Below, piece by piece: positions 1-5,180 of a stretch of 5,180 nucleotides of DNA. Made by a program: the position numbers and the translations under genes. The stretch is from Oscillospiraceae bacterium (lineage in GTDB: Bacteria; Bacillota; Clostridia; Oscillospirales; Ruminococcaceae). Position 1 is the stretch's first letter. Every line of letters starts with the position of its first letter. The stretch lies in assembly GCA_016302655.1 (NCBI GenBank), contig JAEDNF010000125.1, forward strand, positions 1 to 5,180, written 5' to 3'. Below the pieces are notes generated by a model, which had not been told where the DNA came from, searched no databases, and worked only from the letters and a program-made list of their open reading frames with translations.

Positions 1-40
1 TCTTTAATATTATTATAGTTGCTCTTTGTTAACTGAGTAT
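1..40. other. AT-rich non-coding segment after the last gene
   Basis: These 40 bases follow the stop codon of the CvpA-like gene and run to the window edge. They are AT-rich and hold no convincing hairpin with a T-tract. A TATAAT-like hexamer on the minus strand (12-17) lacks a matching -35 element. Whether the operon ends here cannot be decided from the window. Confidence 0.5.
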
Positions 41-1078
41 TTAGTTAAGGAAATCGAGGAATGAGAAGTTATATACCCAGCTGAACGCAAACGACTTGTT
101 TATCGTCATCTCGTTGAGGAATATGAGAGTATTATTTGTAACAGCGGTTGCCATATGTGCAACGATAACGATTATGAATACTATCACAAGTCCCTCGACC
201 AAGCCCAGCACTCCGCCGAGCAATGAATTCAGCTTTCCTATCAAAGGCAGTTTGTTCACTATCGAAGTTGCCTTGATGATAACAGAAAGAACAATCAGAA
301 TAAGGAAGAACAGTATGATGAACACTATCGTTCTTACGGGGACAAGCACTATAGGCTTTGCAACATTGTCAAGCACAGCCTTGCCGGGATTGCCCGATGA
401 CTCAACCACGCTGATAACAACCTTGTTTACCATTCCGTTATCGATATCTTCAATAGTCTTGCCTTCAAGTCCCAGAGCAGGAACAGCCTCAGCAACCTGT
501 TCTATCAGTTCGTTAACGCTGTCGGCTACTTCTGAGTTCTTTACATTCTGAGCAAGCACTTCTGTGAGAATCACATTTTCTATACCGTGCTTTTCAACAT
601 CGTTTTCGTATATCTGCACTGTGCCGAGATTGATATGCGAATAATCAACTTCGGAGCTGTCAAGACCGATCGATGAAAGGTCTATCTTGCTGATGCCTGT
701 CTTACTGAGGTCAACATTGCTCAGATCAACCGTTATCTTGCCTGCATTGTCTGGCTTTTGCTCCATAAGCTTGTCAAGAGATTTTCCGTTGACTGTAGCC
801 TTGTCCATCTCAACCTTGCCGAGCTGTGTTACCACATTGTCGCCAAGCGCATCATTGACAGTTTCGGAGATAGTCTGCTCAAGCGGCTTGCTGATAAAGC
901 CGTCATATATCCATCCCGCTACTCCGTCGCTGATAAGAAGTGCCGCCACAAACGATACTATTATTGCGGCAAGGCTCAGCACCATACGAATAAATCCACG
1001 CTTCGCACCAATAAATATAAGTCCTGCAAGCACAGCCGCAAGTATTACATCATAAAACCAGAAAAATTCAGTTCCCAT
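41..1078 (-). CDS. CvpA-family membrane protein with large extracytoplasmic insert
   Basis: The ends of this 345-residue protein match the CvpA family (named for colicin V production in E. coli and linked in enterics to envelope homeostasis and bile resistance). Transmembrane helices lie at about 9-25, 31-50, 248-269 and 285-308. The cytoplasmic loop AKRGF (25-29) and the stretch NKLPLIGKLNSLLGGVLG (275-292) before helix 4 are typical. Family members are commonly around 160-200 residues; the excess here is an insert (about 52-247) between helices 2 and 3, which the positive-inside rule places outside the cell. The insert is acidic, predicted helical at 60-85 and 165-200, and carries a pentapeptide-like stretch at 117-156. 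The ATG at 1076-1078 follows overlapping Shine-Dalgarno candidates. It is the last gene visible in the operon, 21 nt after the DUF5711-like gene. Family membership is fairly safe; molecular function here is unknown. Confidence 0.82.
   Translation of the reverse strand: MGTEFFWFYDVILAAVLAGLIFIGAKRGFIRMVLSLAAIIVSFVAALLISDGVAGWIYDGFISKPLEQTISETVNDALGDNVVTQLGKVEMDKATVNGKSLDKLMEQKPDNAGKITVDLSNVDLSKTGISKIDLSSIGLDSSEVDYSHINLGTVQIYENDVEKHGIENVILTEVLAQNVKNSEVADSVNELIEQVAEAVPALGLEGKTIEDIDNGMVNKVVISVVESSGNPGKAVLDNVAKPIVLVPVRTIVFIILFFLILIVLSVIIKATSIVNKLPLIGKLNSLLGGVLGLVEGLVIVFIIVIVAHMATAVTNNTLIFLNEMTINKSFAFSWVYNFSFLDFLN
611..730 (-). repeat. Eight tandem 5-residue units (pentapeptide-repeat-like) in the CvpA-like protein
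   Basis: Residues 117-156 of the CvpA-like protein read as eight consecutive 5-residue units: VDLSN, VDLSK, TGISK, IDLSS, IGLDS, SEVDY, SHINL and GTVQI. The middle position is always aliphatic (L, L, I, L, L, V, I, V), and units 1, 2 and 4 fit the A(D/N)LXX-type consensus of pentapeptide repeats, which fold as a four-sided beta-helix. The later units degenerate. Eight units would make only two helical coils, so this may be a short capped coil or a coincidental amphipathic strand pattern. Period and residues are directly seen; the fold is inferred. Confidence 0.5.
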
Positions 1079-1083
1079 CTTTA

Positions 1084-1095
1084 CCCTTTCCTTTC
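1084..1095 (-). promoter_or_regulatory. Ribosome binding site of the CvpA-like gene
   Basis: The minus strand reads GAAAGGAAAGGG, offering two overlapping Shine-Dalgarno options: AAGGG ending 5 nt before the ATG at 1078, and AAAGGA ending 10 nt before it. It fills most of the 21-nt gap after the DUF5711-like gene. It supports the chosen start, because the only other nearby ATG (1098-1100) is in another frame and stops after ten codons. Confidence 0.75.
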
Positions 1096-1099
1096 TTCA

Positions 1100-2290
1100 T
1101 CACAGGCTTATGCTGTTTAATTTGTCATATCCCATAAGCACTGCCGAGTTTCCGACATATATAAAGTCCGAATAGCTGTCGTCAAGCAGAGTATCCGATA
1201 CCGCTTTAAGCTGTGAGTCATACACTTTTAAATGCGTTTCGGTAAGCACTGTGACTTTGCCGTCTTTTACACCCACGCTCTTTATACCGGTATCAGCCGC
1301 TATGCTTGCTACCGCCTCACACTTGCTGTCTAAAAGTACAAGAACATTTCCGTCATCGGTATAATCATCAAATACGAATGCTGTCATATTGCCTGATGTA
1401 TCAAAGCATCGTACCGAGCCGGAATATTTATAATTACCTTTCTGATTGCCGCTTTCGCTATCGTAAGAAATGATCTCGCTGTCGCCTGTCACGGTCACAG
1501 TATCGCCGCTGACTCTGAGTGCCATTGAAACACAGTCTCCGATAACGGCAGACCATACTTCGCTACCCTCGCCCGAAATATCATATTTTGACAGCTTGGT
1601 GACAATATCGCCGCTTTCGGAACACACTCTCGTTATATACAGATATCTGTTATCGTCCGAGAAAGCCGCCTGCATAATATTCTCATCTATGAATCTCTGC
1701 GTATACTGCCATTTTCCGTTGCCGTCGTATACATATATTACATTAGAGTATCTTCCGCCCGTTGTCACAACAGCGGTATGCTCCGAACTGCCTAAGAATA
1801 CCGATACAATAACTTCATCCTGGATAGAAAGATTGTATATACGGCTTGTCTTGTTGAACAGCGAAAAATCATGTCCGCCCTTATCGTATATTACTATACG
1901 CTTTGCGTTTGACACCGCCATAGGATTGACATATCCGTGCTGTAAAGCGAATATTTGTCCTCCGTCAGCGCTGTACGAATAAAGATATGTATCGCTGAGA
2001 AGAGCGAAGCTGTCCGACATTGAATAAAAGCTGTAGTCCGACCTTCCTGAAAGGTCAATAGGATAGCCGGTACTGTCGGTTGTAGTAGTCGGTATCTTTG
2101 AGGCTATTCCTCTCAGCGGTTCAAATATCGTATCACGGAATATCCAGATAGGCACAGCCGCCGCAACTATCACAAGCAGTATGATAAGATTCCTTATCAG
2201 CTTTGCTCTCTTTTTCTTTTTTCGGTACAGCGTAACATCGTTTACATCGCTGTTTTTCTGTTCAAGAGGTTTTTTATCGGGTACTTTCAT
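1100..2290 (-). CDS. Single-pass membrane protein with predicted beta-propeller-like extracytoplasmic domain (DUF5711-like)
   Basis: No function is known to me. The 396-residue protein has a charged N-terminal tail with KKKKR at 24-28, one transmembrane helix at about 31-51, a short Thr/Ser-rich linker (67-75) and an outer domain of about 320 residues. Positive residues before the helix and none just after it predict an N-in, C-out anchor rather than a cleaved signal peptide. The outer domain repeats a pattern of paired beta-strands about 40-50 residues apart, in which a data-like strand is followed by YD(G/S) or KYD: VIYVYDGNG (184-192), KLSKYDISG (232-240), IISYDSESG (273-281), LKVYDSQ (354-360). 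This resembles WD40/PQQ-like propeller blades. Organisation and setting match what I recall of the clostridial DUF5711 family; that name is from memory. The start at 2288-2290 overlaps truA by 17 nt and has a GAGG ribosome site. The next gene encodes a CvpA-like protein 21 nt downstream, suggesting a joint envelope role. Confidence 0.75.
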   Translation of the reverse strand: MKVPDKKPLEQKNSDVNDVTLYRKKKKRAKLIRNLIILLVIVAAAVPIWIFRDTIFEPLRGIASKIPTTTTDSTGYPIDLSGRSDYSFYSMSDSFALLSDTYLYSYSADGGQIFALQHGYVNPMAVSNAKRIVIYDKGGHDFSLFNKTSRIYNLSIQDEVIVSVFLGSSEHTAVVTTGGRYSNVIYVYDGNGKWQYTQRFIDENIMQAAFSDDNRYLYITRVCSESGDIVTKLSKYDISGEGSEVWSAVIGDCVSMALRVSGDTVTVTGDSEIISYDSESGNQKGNYKYSGSVRCFDTSGNMTAFVFDDYTDDGNVLVLLDSKCEAVASIAADTGIKSVGVKDGKVTVLTETHLKVYDSQLKAVSDTLLDDSYSDFIYVGNSAVLMGYDKLNSISL

Positions 2291-3059
2291 TTAACGCCTC
2301 TTTCATTAGTACATCCTTGTCATAAAACACTCTGTTAAGGTACAGTCCGTACGGTTCAACCGTTTTGCCTGCACACTCCCTATCGGGCTCGGAGAGTGCC
2401 TTTAAAATATCTTCTTCGGTACGCTTTCCCTCGCTTATATATATCAGCGTACCGACAATTATTCTTACCATATTGTGAAGAAATCCGTTGCCACGCACCG
2501 TAATTTCAACAAAATCCCCGTTGCGGTCAACATTAACGGAATATACCGTCCTCACGGTAGAAACAAGATGTTCCTTTGCCTCCGCCTTGCAGAATGCGGC
2601 GAAATCGTGAGTTCCTACAAGCAGCTTTGCCGCACTCCTCATCTTCTCGATATCGGGAGTATACGGATAGTGCATTGCCGTATCTGCCGTAAATACATCA
2701 CGGACAGGGGCGGTGTTTATCCTGTAGACATATTCCTTGCCGCAGCTGTCAAATCTTGCGTGGAAGCTCTCGTCCGCCTCCTCGCAGGATAAAAAAGCTA
2801 TATCGCAGGGCAAAAGAGCGTTTCCGCCTTTTATAAAGCCCTCGCACGGAATAGGATTATCTGTTCTTACATTGAACACAAAAGCCCTTGCATGAACTCC
2901 TGTGTCCGTTCTCGAACAGCCGTTTATCGTGACCTTTTCGCCGAGCAGTACCGAGAGCGTGTCCTCAACGGTCTGCTGAATGCTGTTTGCATTGTTCTGA
3001 CGCTGATAGCCGTGATAAGCGGTGCCTTTATATGCCATTGTAACTTTAAGATTACGCAT
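2274..3059 (-). CDS. truA: tRNA pseudouridine(38-40) synthase TruA
   Basis: TruA converts uridines 38, 39 and 40 in the anticodon arm of many tRNAs to pseudouridine in the cytoplasm. The 261-residue protein matches the normal family length. It shows the N-terminal AYKGTAYHGYQRQ stretch (9-21), the catalytic motif SRTDTGVHA (49-57) with Asp52, FHARFD (99-104), the KEYVYRI strand (108-114), HDFAAFCK (151-158), GNGFLHNMVR (190-199) and a C-terminal GLYL (238-241) typical of the family. The ATG at 3057-3059 has a GGAG ribosome site eight nt upstream, within the last codons of ecfT (3068-3071). The ecfT stop is only 3 nt away. The 3' end overlaps the next gene by 17 nt. Association with ecfA1-ecfA2-ecfT is a long-standing gene-order feature of Firmicutes without a known functional link. 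I see no defect. Confidence 0.96.
   Translation of the reverse strand: MRNLKVTMAYKGTAYHGYQRQNNANSIQQTVEDTLSVLLGEKVTINGCSRTDTGVHARAFVFNVRTDNPIPCEGFIKGGNALLPCDIAFLSCEEADESFHARFDSCGKEYVYRINTAPVRDVFTADTAMHYPYTPDIEKMRSAAKLLVGTHDFAAFCKAEAKEHLVSTVRTVYSVNVDRNGDFVEITVRGNGFLHNMVRIIVGTLIYISEGKRTEEDILKALSEPDRECAGKTVEPYGLYLNRVFYDKDVLMKEALNESTR
2297..2300 (-). promoter_or_regulatory. Ribosome binding site of the DUF5711-like gene, inside the 3' end of truA
   Basis: GAGG (context AAAGAGGCG) ends 6 nt before the ATG at 2290 and lies within the last codons of truA. This supports a start that overlaps truA by 17 nt and suggests that translation of the two genes is linked. Confidence 0.7.
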
Positions 3060-3062
3060 ATA

Positions 3063-3884
3063 TCAAACTCCGGGGATTACGACATATATATTCATAAGCA
3101 CGGTAAGCGCTATCATCGCCGCCATGATAAGCACAGCAACGATATCTCTCATACCGAACTTAAGCTGTTTCATTCTTGTTCTGCCCTCTCCGCCTTTATA
3201 ACAACGGCACTCCATAGCAAGCGCAAGCTCGTTTGCACGCTTGAACGCCGAAACAAACAGCGGTATAAGTACCGGGATAAGAGCCTTCGCCTTTTTAATA
3301 AGTCCGCCTGTGTCAAGATTTGCGCCTCTTGCCTTCTGTGCCGACATTATCTTATCCGTTTCTTCTATAAGCGTAGGTATGAATCTGAGCGCAATGGTCA
3401 TCATCATAGCAAGCTCGTGAACGGGAAAATGCAGTTTCTTAAGCGGTGACAGCAGACGCTCGATCGCATCTGTAAGCGCAATGGGAGAAGTTGTATATGT
3501 CAGCAGGGACATTCCGACAATGAGGAATACTATCCTCACCGTCATAAATACGGAAGTTGTGATACCCTCCATATAAATTGTTATAAATCCGAGCTGTACA
3601 AGCGGATCGCCCTCACCGTGTATAAAGAATAGGTTCAGTATACAGGTGAAAATAATTATCGGCAGCAGCGGCTTTAAGCTCTTGAATATCAGCTTGAAGC
3701 TGATGCCCGACAACATATATACAATCAGCATAAATACACCTGCTGTTAAAAGCGAGCAATAATTGCCTGCGATAAACAGCATAACAACATACGCTATATC
3801 CAGCAGTATCTTGAATCGGCTGTCAAGCCTGTGTATTATGGAATTGCCCGGGAAAAACTGTCCTATCGTAATATCCTTCAGCAT
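3063..3884 (-). CDS. ecfT: ECF transporter transmembrane coupling protein EcfT
   Basis: This 273-residue integral membrane protein links the EcfA1/EcfA2 ATPases to vitamin-binding S components. The start (IGQFFPGNSIIHRLDSRFK, residues 7-25) is typical of EcfT. Hydrophobic segments lie at about 27-43, 45-61, 72-88, 108-130 and 246-268, with long coupling helices between the last two. The first coupling motif is canonical (AQKARGA at 182-188, ARG 185-187). The second, normally close to AMEARGY, reads AMECRCY at 223-229, so the central Arg227 is kept but its flanks are Cys226 and Cys228. The following GGEGRTR (231-237) is conserved in the family. The ATG at 3882-3884 overlaps the ecfA2 stop by 7 nt and has an AAAGGA ribosome site. 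The gene is followed after 3 nt by truA, the usual Firmicutes order. No S-component gene adjoins it, which fits a shared group II module. Confidence 0.95.
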   Translation of the reverse strand: MLKDITIGQFFPGNSIIHRLDSRFKILLDIAYVVMLFIAGNYCSLLTAGVFMLIVYMLSGISFKLIFKSLKPLLPIIIFTCILNLFFIHGEGDPLVQLGFITIYMEGITTSVFMTVRIVFLIVGMSLLTYTTSPIALTDAIERLLSPLKKLHFPVHELAMMMTIALRFIPTLIEETDKIMSAQKARGANLDTGGLIKKAKALIPVLIPLFVSAFKRANELALAMECRCYKGGEGRTRMKQLKFGMRDIVAVLIMAAMIALTVLMNIYVVIPGV

Positions 3885-4741
3885 ATCGTTCCTTTGTCCA
3901 TATACCGCAGAATTCTCTCTTTTGCTCTTTCAACGGTATATATGTCTTTTCCTAAGTCCACACCTTTTTCTCTCAGTCCCATCATTATCTTTGTTATCTG
4001 AGGAACATCAAGACCTATATTTATTATCTCGTCCTGCCTTGCAAAAACGCTGTCGGTATCCTCGTGGCAGAACAGCCTGCCCTTGTTCATAACAAGTACC
4101 TTATCGGCGTATTTTACTATATCCTCCATCGAGTGAGAAACAAGCAGTATCGTTTTTCCGTATTTCTTATGATAGTCGCTTATCTTTTTAAGCACCTTTT
4201 CTCTGCCTATAGGGTCAAGTCCTGCGGCAGGCTCGTCAAGAATGAGTATCTCGGGATCCATTGCTATAACGCCTGCAAGCGCTACTCTTCGCTTCTGTCC
4301 GCCCGACAAATCAAACGGCGAACGCTCCAGCAGTTCATCCTTAATACCCATATTTTTTGCCGCCTCACGCACCCTGCGGTCAATATCTTCTTCACTGCAT
4401 CCCATATTCTTGGGGCCGTAGGCAATATCCTTGTATACGGTTTCTTCAAACAGCTGATGCTCGGAATACTGGAAAACAAGACCGACTTTGAATCTTACCG
4501 AGCGTATATCAACGCCCTTGTCCCATATATTCCGGCCGTCAATAATGACCTCGCCGCCGGTCGGCTTTAAAAGCCCGTTAAGGTGCTGTATAAGCGTTGA
4601 CTTGCCGCTTCCCGTATGGCCGATTATTCCGCAGAATTCGCCTTTTTCTATCTGAAGGTTCACATTATCCACAGCAACCGACTCAAAGGGAGTACCCACG
4701 CTGTATTTATAAGTAAGTCCTTTTAGTTCTATCACATTCAT
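3878..4741 (-). CDS. ecfA2: ECF transporter ATPase EcfA2
   Basis: This 287-residue ABC ATPase pairs with EcfA1 to hydrolyse ATP and drive EcfT and interchangeable S components in vitamin uptake. All motifs are present: Walker A GHTGSGKST at 41-49, Q-loop Gln91, signature LSGGQ at 145-149, Walker B ILILDE at 165-170 with Glu170, D-loop AGLD at 173-176 and switch His203. The Walker A context (GHTGSGKSTLIQHLNG) and the block after the Q-loop (EHQLFEETVYKDI, 94-106) are typical of EcfA2 rather than EcfA1. The C-terminal GLDVPQ motif is at 243-248. Length is normal for the family. The ATG at 4739-4741 has an AAGGA Shine-Dalgarno seven nt upstream (4749-4753), inside the end of ecfA1. The 3' end overlaps the ecfT start by 7 nt, so translation is probably coupled. 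Confidence 0.95.
   Translation of the reverse strand: MNVIELKGLTYKYSVGTPFESVAVDNVNLQIEKGEFCGIIGHTGSGKSTLIQHLNGLLKPTGGEVIIDGRNIWDKGVDIRSVRFKVGLVFQYSEHQLFEETVYKDIAYGPKNMGCSEEDIDRRVREAAKNMGIKDELLERSPFDLSGGQKRRVALAGVIAMDPEILILDEPAAGLDPIGREKVLKKISDYHKKYGKTILLVSHSMEDIVKYADKVLVMNKGRLFCHEDTDSVFARQDEIINIGLDVPQITKIMMGLREKGVDLGKDIYTVERAKERILRYMDKGTIC
3890..3895 (-). promoter_or_regulatory. Ribosome binding site of ecfT, inside the 3' end of ecfA2
   Basis: AAAGGA ends 5 nt before the ecfT ATG and sits within the last codons of ecfA2. With the 7-nt overlap of the two genes (ATGCTGA) it indicates translational coupling, which would help keep ATPase and membrane subunits in proportion. Confidence 0.75.
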
Positions 4742-4744
4742 TAT

Positions 4745-5180
4745 TTATTCCTTGCTTTTAAGAATATCGTACAGCACCTGTACACATTCTTCTTCATCTA
4801 TTATATCATCGGGAACATCTATTCCGCTTTTTCTCAGCTCATACATAAGCTCGGTCGCCTGCGGAACATCAAGTCCTACGGACTTAAGAAGCTCTACCTG
4901 TGAGAATATCTTCTTCGGTACATCGTCAAGCAGTATCTTGCCTTTATCTATAACAACGACTCTGTCCGCCTTTGCCGCTTCCTCCATATAGTGAGTTATC
5001 AGCACTACGGTTATGCCGTGTTCCCTGTTGAGCATCTTTATAGTCGCCATTATCTCTTTTCTGCCCTTAGGATCGAGCATGGCGGTCGGTTCGTCCATTA
5101 CTATACAGCGAGGGCGCATTGCTATTATACCTGCAATAGCAACTCTCTGCTTCTGTCCGCCTGAAAGCTGGTGCGGCGCA
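4745..5180 (-). CDS. ecfA1: ECF transporter ATPase EcfA1 (partial, N-terminus beyond right edge)
   Basis: This is the C-terminal 144 residues of one of the two ABC ATPases that power group II ECF vitamin transporters at the cytoplasmic face of the membrane. The frame stays open to the window edge, so the Met codon at 5117-5119 is internal, not the start. In the visible fragment (residue 1 = codon 5177-5179) the ABC signature LSGGQ is at 5-9, Walker B at 25-30 (CIVMDE, catalytic Glu30), the D-loop AMLD at 33-36 and the switch His at 63. Walker A and the Q-loop lie off the window. A C-terminal GLDVPQ motif at 102-107 also occurs in the next gene and belongs to the EcfA-specific C-terminal domain. 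I assign EcfA1 rather than EcfA2 from gene order (first of the pair) and from the [10 protein letters not shown] stretch. The stop is 3 nt before ecfA2, indicating one transcript. A close CbiO-type ATPase is the only real alternative name. Confidence 0.93.
   Translation of the reverse strand, partial: APHQLSGGQKQRVAIAGIIAMRPRCIVMDEPTAMLDPKGRKEIMATIKMLNREHGITVVLITHYMEEAAKADRVVVIDKGKILLDDVPKKIFSQVELLKSVGLDVPQATELMYELRKSGIDVPDDIIDEEECVQVLYDILKSKE

Noticed and set aside
12..17. TATAAT on the minus strand, as a possible promoter for a gene beyond the left edge.
   Set aside because: The hexamer 17 nt upstream is ATACTC, which does not resemble a -35 box, and there is no extended -10. In AT-rich sequence this match is expected by chance.
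29..48. Inverted repeat TTAACT / AGTTAA with an 8-nt loop around the stop codon of the CvpA-like gene, as a possible terminator.
   Set aside because: The stem is only 6 bp with one G-C pair, and no T-tract follows on the minus strand, so it is too weak to call.
96..551. Plus-strand open frame of 151 codons opposite the CvpA-like gene.
   Set aside because: It is a low-complexity Ser/Thr/Ile translation antisense to a membrane protein, with no domain features.
1470..1982. Plus-strand open frame of 170 codons opposite the DUF5711-like gene.
   Set aside because: Its Ser/Thr/Ile-rich translation is the mirror of the opposite coding strand, with no recognisable domain.
2892..3449. Long open frame on the plus strand (185 codons), spanning the ecfT-truA junction.
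   Set aside because: It is antisense to two clearly conserved genes and its translation resembles no family and has irregular composition.
4064..4570. Plus-strand open frame of 168 codons opposite ecfA2.
   Set aside because: The opposite strand encodes an intact ABC ATPase with all motifs; this is a shadow frame.
3063..5180. Possibility that the transporter is a dedicated (group I) ECF system such as cobalt or nickel uptake.
   Set aside because: Two distinct ATPases plus EcfT next to truA, with no CbiM/CbiN or other S component adjoining, is the group II shared-module arrangement.

Overview
This window is a single block of six minus-strand genes, read right to left. Gene content and order suggest a Clostridia-type Firmicute, probably a gut Oscillospiraceae/Ruminococcus-like genome. 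That placement is inferred from gene order, a protein resembling the DUF5711 family, and strong Shine-Dalgarno sites; no taxonomic marker was tested. Every gap is 21 nt or less and two junctions overlap, so the six genes are most simply one operon. Its promoter lies beyond the right edge, and no convincing terminator is visible at the left edge.

Right part (3063-5180): the energising module of a group II ECF (energy-coupling factor) vitamin transporter. It comprises ATPase EcfA1 (only the C-terminal 144 residues are in the window), ATPase EcfA2 and the transmembrane coupling protein EcfT. No substrate-binding S component is present, as expected for a shared module whose S components are encoded elsewhere. 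Both ATPases keep their visible catalytic motifs. EcfT has an intact first Ala-Arg-Gly coupling motif, but the second reads Cys-Arg-Cys.

Middle (2274-3059): truA, tRNA pseudouridine(38-40) synthase, in its usual Firmicutes position directly after ecfT, with the catalytic Asp present.

Left part (41-2290): where many Firmicutes have rplM-rpsI after truA, this genome has two envelope genes. One encodes a single-pass membrane protein with a large, probably beta-propeller-like outer domain (DUF5711-like). The other encodes an unusually long CvpA-family membrane protein whose roughly 195-residue extracytoplasmic insert contains eight 5-residue units resembling a pentapeptide repeat. These two are the least understood genes here and the best candidates for something undescribed. 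I see no mobile element, CRISPR array, RNA gene or phage signature, and no non-coding stretch longer than 40 nt. Overall this is a conserved housekeeping neighbourhood with an unfamiliar envelope pair at its end.
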